Below the pieces are notes generated by a model. It saw nothing but the letters and a program-made list of their open reading frames with translations. It did no database searches and was not told the DNA's origin. Shown one piece after another: positions 45,851 to 55,256 of a stretch of 64,000 bases of DNA; within the stretch, counting starts at the first letter, position 1; each line of letters starts with the position of its first letter. Source of the DNA: Rhizobium subbaraonis (GTDB lineage: Bacteria > Pseudomonadota > Alphaproteobacteria > Rhizobiales > Rhizobiaceae); the NCBI RefSeq assembly GCF_900220975.1, contig NZ_OBQD01000004.1, forward strand, positions 1-64,000, written 5' to 3'. The translations under genes and the position numbers were made by a program.

Positions 45851-47071
45851 TTAGAGCTCCATGCCGAGAATTTTGCCGACGGTGAAGATGTCCTTGTCCC
45901 CGCGGCCGGAGAGGTTCATCAGGATGATTTCGTCCTTGCCCATCTTGGGCGCACGCTTGATCACCTCGGCGAGCGCGTGGGCCGGTTCCAGCGCCGGGAT
46001 GATGCCCTCGATGCGGGTCAGAAGCTGGAAGGCTTCAAGCGCCTCGTGGTCCATGATCGGCACGTATTCCGCGCGACCGACATCGTTCAGCCAGGAGTGC
46101 TCGGGGCCGATGCCCGGATAGTCGAGGCCTGCGGAAATCGAGTGGCCTTCCTTGATCTGGCCGTCGCCGTCCTGCAGCAGGTAGGTGCGGTTGCCGTGCA
46201 GAACCCCGGGAGAACCGGCGGTGATCGAGGCGCAGTGCTCCTCGCCATCGAGGCCCTTGCCGCCGGCTTCGACGCCGACAATCCTTACGTCCTTGTCGTC
46301 CAGGAAGGGATGGAAAATACCGATCGCATTCGAGCCGCCGCCGACGGCAGCGATGACGACGTCGGGCAGCCTGCCTTCGGCCTCCAGGATCTGCTCGCGC
46401 GCTTCACGGCCGATCACGGCCTGAAAGTCGCGGACCATTTCCGGATAGGGATGCGGACCGGCAGCGGTGCCGATCAGGTAGTAGGTATCCTCGACATTGG
46501 TGACCCAGTCGCGCAATGCCTCGTTCATGGCGTCCTTGAGCGTGCCGTGACCGGCGGTCACCGGCTTCACCTCGGCACCAAGCAGCTTCATGCGAAAAAC
46601 GTTCGGCGCCTGACGCTCGACGTCCGTCGCGCCCATATAGACCACGCAGGGCAGGCCAAAGCGGGCGGCGACGGTGGCGGACGCCACGCCATGCTGGCCG
46701 GCACCAGTCTCGGCGATGATGCGCGTCTTGCCCATGCGCTTGGCGAGCAGGATCTGCCCGATGCAGTTGTTGATCTTGTGGGACCCGGTATGGTTCAGCT
46801 CTTCGCGCTTGAAATAGATCTTCGCGCCGCCGAGGTGCTCGGTCAGGCGTTCGGCGAAATAGAGCGGAGAGGGGCGGCCGATATAGTGGGCGCCGAGGGA
46901 AGCCAGCTCCTTCTGAAACTCCGGGTCGTCCTTCGCTTCGTCCCACTTCTCCTGCAGCTCCAGGATCAGGGGCATCAGCGTCTCGGCGACGAAACGGCCG
47001 CCATAGATGCCGAAACGGCCGTCCTCGTCGGGACCGCCGCGAAACGAATTCAAATTGGGTGACTGGTTCAC
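45851..47071 (-). CDS. trpB: Tryptophan synthase beta subunit
   Basis: 406-residue PLP enzyme that joins indole and serine. The PLP lysine is in [13 protein letters not shown] near residue 95, the glycine-rich phosphate loop is VGGGSNAIG, and GRGDKD lies near the C-terminus. The start is GTG at 47071, overlapping the trpF stop (GTGA). The TrpB1-type length (about 400) fits the canonical form coupled to TrpA. Confidence 0.97.
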   Translation of the reverse strand: MNQSPNLNSFRGGPDEDGRFGIYGGRFVAETLMPLILELQEKWDEAKDDPEFQKELASLGAHYIGRPSPLYFAERLTEHLGGAKIYFKREELNHTGSHKINNCIGQILLAKRMGKTRIIAETGAGQHGVASATVAARFGLPCVVYMGATDVERQAPNVFRMKLLGAEVKPVTAGHGTLKDAMNEALRDWVTNVEDTYYLIGTAAGPHPYPEMVRDFQAVIGREAREQILEAEGRLPDVVIAAVGGGSNAIGIFHPFLDDKDVRIVGVEAGGKGLDGEEHCASITAGSPGVLHGNRTYLLQDGDGQIKEGHSISAGLDYPGIGPEHSWLNDVGRAEYVPIMDHEALEAFQLLTRIEGIIPALEPAHALAEVIKRAPKMGKDEIILMNLSGRGDKDIFTVGKILGMEL

Positions 47072-47760
47072 ATCCTGCTCCCTGCGGCCGCGGCGCGACC
47101 CGTTGCCTGCCGCACTGCCTCGAAAAATTCTTCCATCCTGCCGATGTCCTTGACACCCGGCGCGCGCTCTACGCCGGATGAAACATCGATGCCGGGGGCG
47201 TGCGTCACCGCAACCGCCTCTCCGATATTGTCCTTGTTCAATCCACCGGAAAGCATGTAATCGACGCTGCCGTCAAGCGCATCCATCAGCGTCCAGTCAA
47301 AGGAAACGCCGTTGCCGCCGGGCAGATCGGAGCCTGCAGGAGGCTTGGCGTCGAAGAGAAAGCGATCGGCTATGCCGACATAGGCATCGACCTTCTTCAG
47401 ATCCGCCGCCTCACGCACCGAGAACGCCTTCATGACCGGCAAACCATACACCGCCTTGACCGTCAGGACGCGTTCGGGGCTTTCGCTGCCATGCAGTTGT
47501 AGGATGTCCGGATTGAGCAGGGAGACGATCTCGTCCAGTTGATCGTTGTCGGCATCCACCGTCACGGCCACGATCCTGGCACGGCCGCGCACGAGGTCGG
47601 CCAGTTCGGCTGCGTCCGCCGGCTCTATGTTGCGGGGGCTTTTCGGAAAGAAGATGAAACCGACATGGCTGGCGCCGAGATCGACGGCCCGCTGTACCGC
47701 TTCGGGCGTCTTCAGGCCGCAAATCTTGATGTCGAAATTCTTGCTGACGTCGCTGTTCAT
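47068..47760 (-). CDS. trpF: Phosphoribosylanthranilate isomerase
   Basis: 230-residue (beta/alpha)8 enzyme (EC 5.3.1.24), third step of tryptophan synthesis. The catalytic cysteine is in [12 protein letters not shown] and the catalytic aspartate in VTVDADNDQ (the usual VFVN/D region). [10 protein letters not shown] and DVSSGVE are phosphate-binding loops. The ATG at 47760 is used, with GAGG 10 bases upstream; an ATG six codons earlier has none. First trp gene of the operon. trpC, trpD and trpE are absent, as expected for split trp genes in rhizobia. Confidence 0.95.
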   Translation of the reverse strand: MNSDVSKNFDIKICGLKTPEAVQRAVDLGASHVGFIFFPKSPRNIEPADAAELADLVRGRARIVAVTVDADNDQLDEIVSLLNPDILQLHGSESPERVLTVKAVYGLPVMKAFSVREAADLKKVDAYVGIADRFLFDAKPPAGSDLPGGNGVSFDWTLMDALDGSVDYMLSGGLNKDNIGEAVAVTHAPGIDVSSGVERAPGVKDIGRMEEFFEAVRQATGRAAAAGSRM

Positions 47761-47824
47761 GAGCAATGGACCTCGCATGAAACGGCCGAAGAGTCGAGGG
47801 CAAACGCGCCCATGGACCGGCCTG

Positions 47825-48586
47825 TCAATCGAAGTCGAGCGCGTGAAGCATCGTACCGTTGCGCTTCAACCAGCGCTTTGCTTCTTCCACGCGCGGACAC
47901 AACTGCGCGCAAAGTGCCCAGAACTCTGGGCCGTGGTTCATTTCGCGCAGGTGCGCCACCTCGTGCGCGGCCAGATAGTCTAGCACAAAGGGGGGTGCCA
48001 TGACGATGCGCCAGGAAAAACTCAACGCCCCGTCCGCCGAGCAGGAGCCCCAGCGGCTGCGGGTGTCGCGCAAGGTCAGCGACCGCACCTTGCGGCCGAC
48101 TTTCGGCGCGTGCACCCCTACCCGCTCCTGCAGGTCCCCGCGCGCTTCCTTCTTGAGAAAATCGGCGATACGGCGCGGAACATGCTCGCTCTGGCCGCTG
48201 ACCCGCAGCACCGGTTCGCCATCGATCACCATCGTTTCCGTCAGGCCACGCAACATGCCGGTCTCCTCGATGCGATGGGCGACCCCGCGAACGAAGATGT
48301 GATGGCCATCGGAGAGGGAGCTTCGGGCAGAAAAGCGGGCAAGCTTTGTCATCAGCCACGCATGGTGCCGGTCGAGGAAGTCGCGGATATCCCGTTCCGG
48401 GAGGCCAGTCGGCACGGTCATTCTCAGAGCCCGGCCGCCGGGCTCGATGCGCAGGGTCAAACGCGTCGCCTGCGCGTTGCGGCGGATCGTAAGCGGCAAG
48501 GTCCTGCCGTTCACCTCGACCTGTCGGGTCTCCGGCGGAGGCGGCGTCCTCAGTGCGCGGCGAGGCTTCAGGATCGAAGAGAACAT
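47825..48586 (-). CDS. YgjP-like zinc metallopeptidase
   Basis: 253-residue protein of the M48-type YgjP/DUF45 family. The zinc motif is HEVAHLREMNHGPEFW, i.e. HExxH plus a third histidine in the MNH turn. The preceding RSRWGSCSADGALSFSW is the family signature. No signal peptide or membrane segment is seen, so it is cytoplasmic. Substrates are unknown; some relatives act in DNA-repair or restriction contexts, but nothing here supports that. It lies 64 bases before trpF on the same strand and might be co-transcribed. Confidence 0.88.
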   Translation of the reverse strand: MFSSILKPRRALRTPPPPETRQVEVNGRTLPLTIRRNAQATRLTLRIEPGGRALRMTVPTGLPERDIRDFLDRHHAWLMTKLARFSARSSLSDGHHIFVRGVAHRIEETGMLRGLTETMVIDGEPVLRVSGQSEHVPRRIADFLKKEARGDLQERVGVHAPKVGRKVRSLTLRDTRSRWGSCSADGALSFSWRIVMAPPFVLDYLAAHEVAHLREMNHGPEFWALCAQLCPRVEEAKRWLKRNGTMLHALDFD

Positions 48587-48627
48587 TGAACCCTTAATAA
48601 CCGATTCGCAGGGTGTTTGAACCGAAC

Positions 48628-48652
48628 AAAACCGGCGCCACTGGGGCGCCGG
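48628..48652 (-). terminator. Terminator of the DUF2852 gene
   Basis: CCGGCGCC pairs with GGCGCCGG across a 5-base loop. On the minus strand TTTTG follows, 26 bases beyond the DUF2852 stop. Confidence 0.8.
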
Positions 48653-48678
48653 CTTGTTTTGGCAGGATTTCGGCCGCT

Positions 48679-49116
48679 TCAGGCTCTCGATACGTCCGGC
48701 ACGTTTCCGCCATTGCCGGACCGGCGCTCGCGCATGAAGCGTTCGAACTCTTCCCTGTCCTTCGCCATCCGCAGCTCGCGCATGTAGGCGTCGAAATCCT
48801 CGCGCATCTCGTCGAGCTTGCGGCGCTCTTCCTCGATGCGGTTCAATTCAGCTTCACGCCATTCGTCGAAGGCGACGTTGCCGGACCCGTAACCGGGACC
48901 ACCAAAACCGCGGAAGCTCCTGCCACGTCCGCGGCAAGCTGCGAAGAAGCCGTCGGCTGCGCCGTTGGCGTCCTTCTTGAAGTTCCTCAGCCGCTCACCG
49001 AAGATGATATAGGCAAGCATGGCCAGGCCGAGGGGCCAGAAGACCATAAAACCAAGCACCATCAGTGCGACCGTCGCAGGCGTCCAATCCGGACGCAGCA
49101 ATGCAGACTGGTTCAT
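48679..49116 (-). CDS. DUF2852 membrane-associated protein
   Basis: 145-residue protein of family DUF2852 (PF11014). One membrane segment (about 16-38, VALMVLGFMVFWPLGLAMLAYII) is followed by a glycine/arginine-rich linker and a long, highly charged coiled coil (about 90-135, EWREAELNRIEEERRKLDEMRED). The start at 49116 has GAGGAAG 8 bases upstream; a TTG two codons earlier is less likely. The function is not known. It stands alone between phaZ and the YgjP gene with its own terminator. The following 141 bases before phaZ ends hold no clear feature. Confidence 0.82.
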   Translation of the reverse strand: MNQSALLRPDWTPATVALMVLGFMVFWPLGLAMLAYIIFGERLRNFKKDANGAADGFFAACRGRGRSFRGFGGPGYGSGNVAFDEWREAELNRIEEERRKLDEMREDFDAYMRELRMAKDREEFERFMRERRSGNGGNVPDVSRA

Positions 49117-49257
49117 GTGCAATCTTCCTCACATTCGCCGGACCGCCACCGTGGCGACCGGTATTTTCGATGTGGTAAGAGCATGAACACGCTTCAAGAC
49201 GTCGTCCGCCGGAATCGGACAAACGCCTGAAACCCCCACGAAAAATCGAATGCGGGA

Positions 49258-50538
49258 CTATTTTCCGGCGGACTTGCCGCCCTTGATCACCCTCGGAGCG
49301 GCATTTTTCGCACGTCCGTTCGCCTCGATGAAGGACAGAATCCGCGGCGCGATCTCGCGACGGAAGCGCGAGCCGTTGAAGACGCCGTAGTGGCCGACGT
49401 CCGGCTGCATGTAATGCATACGCTTGGCGTCGGGGATGTTCGTGCAGATCGTCTGCGCCGCCTTGGTCTGGCCGAGGCCGGAGATGTCGTCATTCTCGCC
49501 TTCGACCGTAAGGAGCGCCACATTGCGGATGGCGGTCGTATCGACGCGACGATTGCGATGCATCATCTCGCCCTTCGGCAACGCGTGGCGCATGAAGACC
49601 GTTTCGACGGTCTGCAGGTAGAACTCCGCCGTCATATCCATGACCGCCAGATATTCGTCATAGAAGTCGCGATGCTTCTCGGCCGCATCGCCGTCGTTCT
49701 TGACCAGGTGCTCGAAGAACTCGCGATGCGCGATCAGGTGACGGTCGAGGTTCATCGACATGAAGCCGGACAGTTGCAGGAATCCGGGGTAGACCATCCG
49801 CATGAAGCCGGGCTGGGGCCACGGTACCGGCATGATCACGTTGTCGCGGAACCAGTCGATCGGCCGCTCTTCGGCAAGCCGGTTGACCGCCGTCGGGTTG
49901 ACGCGGGTATCGATCGGCCCCCCCATCAGGGTCATCGAGGAGGGGGCGAACGCGTCACCGTCCTCCTCCATCACGGCGACCGCCGCAAGTACCGGCACCG
50001 ACGGCTGGCAGACCGCGATCACATGGGTGTCCGGCCCCAGCGCGTGCAGCATCTCGATGACGTAGTCGATGAAGTCGTCGAGATCGAAGGAACCGTCCGA
50101 CAGCGGCACCATCCGCGCGTCGATCCAGTCGGTGATGTAGATCTCGGCGTTCGGCAGCAGGGTTTCCACGGTGCCGCGAAGCAGCGTCGCATAGTGGCCG
50201 GACATCGGCGCGACCATGAGGATCTTCGGATCCTTGCGGTGGCCCGCCGGCAAACAACGCTCGAAATGGACGAGATTGCAGAAGGGTCGCTGCCAGACGA
50301 CCTTCTCATGCACCGAGACGGCCTGGCCATCGACCATCGTTTCACTCAGCCCGAAGGCCGGTTTGCCATATCGGCGCGTGGCGCGCTCCATCACTTCCAG
50401 GCCGGCCGCCATCGTGCGCCCGAAAAAAGTGTGGGACCACGGGTTGAACGGGTTGCTGTAGGCAAGCCGCATCTGGTCGGCGACGGCACGCCACGGCGCC
50501 ATCATCGCATGGTTCAACTCGTAAAGCTGGTAGTACAT
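49258..50538 (-). CDS. phaZ: Intracellular polyhydroxybutyrate depolymerase
   Basis: 426-residue PhaZ1-type enzyme that mobilises stored PHB granules. The lipase-like box is VCQPSVPVL, giving catalytic Cys177, which corresponds to the nucleophilic cysteine (Cys183) of the Cupriavidus PhaZa1 family rather than to a serine. The matching aspartate should lie in VEGENDDISG, and the histidine in QPDVGHYGVFNGSRF. There is no signal peptide, as expected of an intracellular enzyme. It is preceded by a 178-base gap toward the SDR gene that should contain its promoter. Confidence 0.94.
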   Translation of the reverse strand: MYYQLYELNHAMMAPWRAVADQMRLAYSNPFNPWSHTFFGRTMAAGLEVMERATRRYGKPAFGLSETMVDGQAVSVHEKVVWQRPFCNLVHFERCLPAGHRKDPKILMVAPMSGHYATLLRGTVETLLPNAEIYITDWIDARMVPLSDGSFDLDDFIDYVIEMLHALGPDTHVIAVCQPSVPVLAAVAVMEEDGDAFAPSSMTLMGGPIDTRVNPTAVNRLAEERPIDWFRDNVIMPVPWPQPGFMRMVYPGFLQLSGFMSMNLDRHLIAHREFFEHLVKNDGDAAEKHRDFYDEYLAVMDMTAEFYLQTVETVFMRHALPKGEMMHRNRRVDTTAIRNVALLTVEGENDDISGLGQTKAAQTICTNIPDAKRMHYMQPDVGHYGVFNGSRFRREIAPRILSFIEANGRAKNAAPRVIKGGKSAGK

Positions 50539-50716
50539 GGAAGTGATTACCCCGTCGTGAACTCGTTGAAGCCGTTCCCTTCGGGCGCATCGCGCTCGGA
50601 CGAAATCCTGCCTTCTGCATTTCCTAACAGGCTATCACTTTTTCGTTGCGGCGCAACAGAGCGTACCCCCGCCTTCGCATCGCAACCACCCATTTCCACG
50701 CGGAACTGTCGCAATT

Positions 50717-51448
50717 CTATCCCGTCCAGCCGCCATCGATCACATAAGCCTGGCCGGTCGTATAGGTGGCGCCGGCGAGATGAACGGCGAGCGCCGCAAT
50801 CTCCTCGGGCGTGCCGAGACGCCCCATGGGCTGCCTTGCGATGAAGGCGGCGCGTGCTGCATCGTAATCCCCGCCGGCTCGCATGCGTTCCTGCAGGGAC
50901 GGGCTTTCGACGGTGCCGGGGCAGATGGCGTTGCAACGGATACCTTGGGCGACATAATCGGCCGCAATCGACTTCGTCAGGCCGATGACCGCGGCCTTCG
51001 TGACCGTGTAGGCAAATCGGTTCGGCACGCCCTTCACACTGCTTGCCACCGACGCCATGTTGACGATCGCACCACCGCCGCGGGCAAGCATGCCGGGCAG
51101 GACCGCGCGCGCCGTTCGCACCATGGAGCGAACGTTCAGGTCCCAGGCGAAATCAAGCTCCTCGTCCTTGACGTCGAGAACGGTGCCGGCATGGACGACG
51201 CCGGCACAGTTGAAGAGGATATCGACAGGGCCGACCGCAGCGATGACGTCGCGGACAGACTGATCGGAGCGGACATCAAGCACGTGGGTCGCGATGCCTT
51301 CGGAGGCCAGCGTCTCCAATGCCTCGGCATTGATGTCGGTCGCAATGACGCTAGCGCCGGCAGCCTTGTAGGCAAGCGCAGAGGCCCGCCCGATTCCCTG
51401 GCCAGCCGCCGTAACCAGCGCCGTCTTTCCTCCGAGGTCTCCACTCAT
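50717..51448 (-). CDS. SDR oxidoreductase, likely 2-keto-3-deoxy-L-fuconate dehydrogenase
   Basis: 243-residue short-chain dehydrogenase. The NAD loop TAAGQGIGRASA lies near residue 12-22 with Asp38 in ATDINAE favouring NAD. The active site is Ser (NMASVASSVKG), Tyr and Lys (YTVTKAA). The strings GVPNRFAYTVTKAAVIGLT and GIRCNAICPGTVESPSL are, as I recall, typical of L-KDF dehydrogenase and human BDH2-like enzymes. In the pathway it would oxidise 2-keto-3-deoxy-L-fuconate before hydrolysis. It is the last gene of the seven-gene sugar operon, 47 bases after the alcohol dehydrogenase gene. Confidence 0.75.
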   Translation of the reverse strand: MSGDLGGKTALVTAAGQGIGRASALAYKAAGASVIATDINAEALETLASEGIATHVLDVRSDQSVRDVIAAVGPVDILFNCAGVVHAGTVLDVKDEELDFAWDLNVRSMVRTARAVLPGMLARGGGAIVNMASVASSVKGVPNRFAYTVTKAAVIGLTKSIAADYVAQGIRCNAICPGTVESPSLQERMRAGGDYDAARAAFIARQPMGRLGTPEEIAALAVHLAGATYTTGQAYVIDGGWTG

Positions 51449-51495
51449 CGTCTCGTCCTTGCGTTTCGCGTATCAGAATTCAATCGGATGCGCCC

Positions 51496-52512
51496 TCACC
51501 CGCCGATCTCGACCACCGCCTTGATCAGACCCTCTTTATGATGCGCCCAATGCGCCAGGTCCACCGGCAGTGCGTCCAGAGTCGTTCGATGCGTGATCAG
51601 CGTCTCCACCGGTATTTTGCCGGATTCGATGCAGGAAACAACATGCCTAAAATCTTCTTCCGTCGCGTTGCGACTGCCGACGAGGGTCATTTCACGCTTA
51701 TGGAACTCGGGATCGGAAAAGCGGATCTCGTCCTTGACGACGCTGACGAGTACGAGCGTGCCCCCATGCGCGACATAGCCGAACGCCGCTTCCATCGAAC
51801 TGGAGTAGCCGGTTGCGTCGAAGACGACATCGAAGCCATCGCCGTCGGTCAGGGACGCGAGCGCGGCAGCAACATCGTCGCCGGCCTTGACGGTCCGTTC
51901 GAAACCAAATCGTGTGCGGGCCATCTCCAGACGTTCCGCCGAAGCATCGAGCAATGTCACCTCGTGGCCGGCGATGCTGGAAAACAGCGCAGTCCCGAGA
52001 CCGATCGGTCCGGCACCGATCACAAGCGAACGCGCGCCCTCGAACATGCGGGCGCGGCGCACGGCATGGGCACCGATGGCGAGAAACTCGACGGTCGCGG
52101 CAGCTTCGAGCGTCAGCTTTCCCGCCGGATAGAGATTTTTCGCCGGCAGCACGATTTCTTCGCAGAGCGCGCCGTCGGTGTGCACGCCGAGAACCTTGAT
52201 GGCCGTGCAGCAGTTCGGTTTTGCCTGGCGGCAGGCGACGCAGGAGCCGCAGGACAGGTACGGATTGACGATGACCTTTTCGCCCGCCTGCAATCCGGTG
52301 CCCGGGGCCTCGACGACCGTGGCGCTGACCTCATGTCCCATCACGCGGGGGTATTCGAGAAACGGATGCTTGCCCTCGAAGATATGATAGTCGGTGCCGC
52401 AGATGCCGACATGGCCGACCGCAACGCGTGCCCATCCCGGCGGAACGGCCGAGGGGGTCGGTCTTTCGACCAGTTCGAGCCGCCCGGGCTCCTGGCAGAC
52501 GATGGCGCGCAT
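51496..52512 (-). CDS. Zinc-dependent alcohol dehydrogenase (L-galactonate/idonate DH type)
   Basis: 338-residue medium-chain dehydrogenase. Catalytic zinc ligands are in GICGTDYHIFEG and MGHE; the structural zinc site is CGSCVACRQAKPNCC. The Rossmann loop is VIGAGPIGLG with Asp in LLDASAE, suggesting NAD. Relatives such as E. coli LgoD act on sugar acids (L-galactonate). The operon makes an oxidised L-sugar substrate plausible, but specificity cannot be read from sequence. GAGGAG lies 7 bases before the ATG. It is 65 bases after the permease gene. Confidence 0.8.
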   Translation of the reverse strand: MRAIVCQEPGRLELVERPTPSAVPPGWARVAVGHVGICGTDYHIFEGKHPFLEYPRVMGHEVSATVVEAPGTGLQAGEKVIVNPYLSCGSCVACRQAKPNCCTAIKVLGVHTDGALCEEIVLPAKNLYPAGKLTLEAAATVEFLAIGAHAVRRARMFEGARSLVIGAGPIGLGTALFSSIAGHEVTLLDASAERLEMARTRFGFERTVKAGDDVAAALASLTDGDGFDVVFDATGYSSSMEAAFGYVAHGGTLVLVSVVKDEIRFSDPEFHKREMTLVGSRNATEEDFRHVVSCIESGKIPVETLITHRTTLDALPVDLAHWAHHKEGLIKAVVEIGG

Positions 52513-52577
52513 TTGCAAGCTCCTCGGCCTGAGCCGGCCGACACGCCGTCGGCCGGTTTGCAATGACTGTCCAAATG

Positions 52578-53552
52578 CTAGCGGCTGCCGCGACGACGGA
52601 GCTGGTCGAAATAAACGATCACGATGATCAGTAGGCCGGTGATGATGCGCTGCCAGAAGGAGTTGACGTTGAGCAGGTTGGCACCGTTGTTGATCGTCGC
52701 CAGAATGAAGGCCCCGATCAGCGGGCCGTGCACGGAGCCGACGGCGCCGAACAGGCTCGTTCCGCCGATGACCGACGATGCGATCGCCTGCAGCTCCCAG
52801 CCCTCGGCCTGGGTGGCGTTGCCGATGCCGATGCGGGACGCCAGCAGGATGCCGACGAAGGCAGCGCACGAGGCGGACAGGATATAGGCCATATAGATCG
52901 TGCGGTTAACATTCACGCCGGAAAGGCGCGCGGCCTCGCTGTTCGACCCCACGGCGAAGAGATAGCGGCCCCACCGGCTGAGATGCAGGAAGACATAGGC
53001 TGGCACGGCAATGAGGATGACCATCCAGAAGAGGCTCGGAATGCCGAGGAAATCCGCGCGGGCGAAATTGGTGAACGCCTCGTTGGTGATCGAGATCGTC
53101 GAGCCGTTGGTGATCAGCAGCCCGACGCCACGCAGCGATGTCAGCGTGGCCAGAGTGATGATGAAGGGCGGCAGCCCCATGCGGACGATGCCGAAGCCAT
53201 GGAAGGCGCCGATGGCGACGCCCACCAGCAGCGTGGCGACAATCGCGACCCACAGCGGAAAGCCCGCCTGTAGCAGCCAGGCCATGACAACGGTGGAAAA
53301 GCCGACGATCGCGCCGACCGACAGATCGATGCCGGCAGTGATGATGACGAAGGTCTGGCCGACGGCGAGGATCGCCGTCATGGCGCCCTGGCGCAGCAGA
53401 TTGGAAATATTCAGCGGCGTCCAGAAGCTTGCGGTGCCGATGCCGAGCGCGATCCAGAGAGCGAACAGCAGACCGATCAGCGTCAGGCTGAAGAGAACGT
53501 TCATGCCGCGCCTAGGGGCAACGGCAGCGCTTTCCGTTGAAGTGATGGCCAT
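52578..53552 (-). CDS. Sugar ABC transporter permease (RbsC type)
   Basis: 324-residue inner-membrane permease of the ribose/xylose family (BPD_transp_2) with about eight to ten hydrophobic helices. LAVGQTFVIITAGIDLSVG and the EAA-like GSNSEAARLSGVNV loop (contact with the ATPase) are diagnostic. It would form a homodimer with the ATPase encoded just upstream (30 bases away) and the binding protein before that. AGGAGGGAG precedes the ATG. Confidence 0.93.
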   Translation of the reverse strand: MAITSTESAAVAPRRGMNVLFSLTLIGLLFALWIALGIGTASFWTPLNISNLLRQGAMTAILAVGQTFVIITAGIDLSVGAIVGFSTVVMAWLLQAGFPLWVAIVATLLVGVAIGAFHGFGIVRMGLPPFIITLATLTSLRGVGLLITNGSTISITNEAFTNFARADFLGIPSLFWMVILIAVPAYVFLHLSRWGRYLFAVGSNSEAARLSGVNVNRTIYMAYILSASCAAFVGILLASRIGIGNATQAEGWELQAIASSVIGGTSLFGAVGSVHGPLIGAFILATINNGANLLNVNSFWQRIITGLLIIVIVYFDQLRRRGSR

Positions 53553-53582
53553 TTCTGCTACTCCCTCCTCAATTCTTCTGTC

Positions 53583-55133
53583 TCAGACGCCGATCGCTTG
53601 GGCGAGCACATCCTCATGGCTCGCCGCATGGAAATCATGGCTGCCGACGAGGCGGCCGCCACGGAACACGTGCAACCGGTCGGCAAGCTCGTAGACCTCC
53701 GGCAGGTAGGACGAGATCAGGATGATACCGGCCCCCTCCCGCAACAGCTTGGCAAACAGGCGATAGATTTCCGCCTTGGTGCCCACGTCGACACCGACCG
53801 TGGGTTCATCGAAAATGAAAAGCCTGGCACCGTGACTCAGCCACTTGCCGATGACGATCTTCTGCTGATTGCCGCCCGACATGGACGATGCCAGGACTCG
53901 CCGGCTGGGAGTCTTGATGCTGAGATCGCGGATCTGGCGGTCGGCGTTGGCCGCCTCGTCACTCCGCGAGAGGACGGGACCCCGGCTCAGGCGGTTGAAA
54001 ACGGGGAGGTTGATGTTCAGGCCGATCGGCAGGTTGAGGCAAAGTCCCTGATCTCGGCGGCTTTCCGGCGCGAGTGCGATGCCGAGATCCATTGCGGTGC
54101 GCTCGTTGCGGATCTGGACCTTCTTGCCCATCCAGTAGACTTCGCCCGCCGAAACGGGCTGACGACCATAGACGCCGAGCGCAAACTCGCTCCGCCCCGC
54201 GCCGATCAGCCCATAGAGGCCGACGATCTCTCCGGCGCGCACCGTCAGCGAAATATCCTCGAAGCCCGGGCCGGACAGGCCGCGCGTTTCCAGAATAGGC
54301 TGCCCGATCGGAATCTCCTCCTTGTGGTAGATCTGCTCGATCGAGCGATTGATCATAAGGGCAATCAGTTCGGTCTCGTTCGTCTCGCCGATGTTGCGCG
54401 TGCCGACATGTGTTCCGTCCCGCAGGACCGACACCCGATCGGCAAGCTCGAACACTTCCTCCATCCGGTGGCTGATGTAGACGATCGTCACGCCCTCGCC
54501 CTGGAGCCGGCGGATCAGCTTGAACAGCTGCGCCGATTCCTGTCGCGTGAGATAGGCCGTCGGCTCATCGAAGATCAGAAACTGCGTACCGCGCATGGCG
54601 GCGCGCGCGGTGGCGACCAGCTGCTGCTGCCCGATCGTCAGCGCGCCGAGCGGCGCCCCGGCGGGCAGCCCGAAGCCGAGGTCGTCCAGCACCGACTGCG
54701 CCATCTTTTCCATCTGCTTCTTGCGCATCAAGCCGTACTGGTTGACCTCGTCACCCAAGAACAAATTGGCGGCCACCGTCAGATGCGGGCAGAGAACCAC
54801 TTCCTGGTGAACGGCGTTGATGCCGCGGGCAATCGCCTCGTTGGGGGTCGCAAGTTCAACGGGATGGCCGCACCAGAGCACTTCCCCGGCGGTGCGGGGG
54901 ATGACGCCGGTGAGAAGCTTGATCAGCGTCGACTTGCCGGCACCGTTCTCGCCGACGATCGCATGGACCTCTCCGGCCAGAAACGTGATCGTCGCAGGCT
55001 TCAGCGCCTGCACGTAGCCGTAGTTCTTCTGCAAGCCCTTCAATTCGAGGATGGGAGCGCCCGTCGGCACACGGCTTCCTTCGGACAGCAACGCGTCGTC
55101 GTGACGGTGCGCGATCTCTTCCAGTCGACTCAT
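53583..55133 (-). CDS. Sugar ABC transporter ATP-binding protein (RbsA type)
   Basis: 516-residue double ATPase. The first half has GENGAGKSTL, the LSGG-like LTIGQQQLVA and FDEPTAYLT; the second has the degenerate GLIGAGRSEFA, MSGGNQQKIVIGKW and FDEPTVGVDVG. This is typical of carbohydrate importers, in which the second Walker A is altered. Length matches RbsA-type proteins (about 500). AGGAG lies before the ATG. The 123-base gap to the binding-protein gene holds a strong hairpin. Confidence 0.95.
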   Translation of the reverse strand: MSRLEEIAHRHDDALLSEGSRVPTGAPILELKGLQKNYGYVQALKPATITFLAGEVHAIVGENGAGKSTLIKLLTGVIPRTAGEVLWCGHPVELATPNEAIARGINAVHQEVVLCPHLTVAANLFLGDEVNQYGLMRKKQMEKMAQSVLDDLGFGLPAGAPLGALTIGQQQLVATARAAMRGTQFLIFDEPTAYLTRQESAQLFKLIRRLQGEGVTIVYISHRMEEVFELADRVSVLRDGTHVGTRNIGETNETELIALMINRSIEQIYHKEEIPIGQPILETRGLSGPGFEDISLTVRAGEIVGLYGLIGAGRSEFALGVYGRQPVSAGEVYWMGKKVQIRNERTAMDLGIALAPESRRDQGLCLNLPIGLNINLPVFNRLSRGPVLSRSDEAANADRQIRDLSIKTPSRRVLASSMSGGNQQKIVIGKWLSHGARLFIFDEPTVGVDVGTKAEIYRLFAKLLREGAGIILISSYLPEVYELADRLHVFRGGRLVGSHDFHAASHEDVLAQAIGV

Positions 55134-55220
55134 GACGCACTCCTCCCTTTCATAGTCCGCTCCCTACGGAGACGGGCCGGCACCCACCGCTCCTCATCGA
55201 TCGGTGCCCCCTTAAAAGAA

Positions 55221-55249
55221 TGTCCCGCGCCGCGTTGCGGCGCGGGACA
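55221..55249 (-). terminator. Intercistronic hairpin after the binding-protein gene
   Basis: TGTCCCGCGCCGC pairs perfectly over 13 bp with a GTT loop, 7 bases past the stop of the binding-protein gene. On the minus strand TTCTTTT follows. It probably stabilises the binding-protein mRNA end and attenuates the genes behind it. Confidence 0.8.
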
Positions 55250-55256
55250 TATGTTC

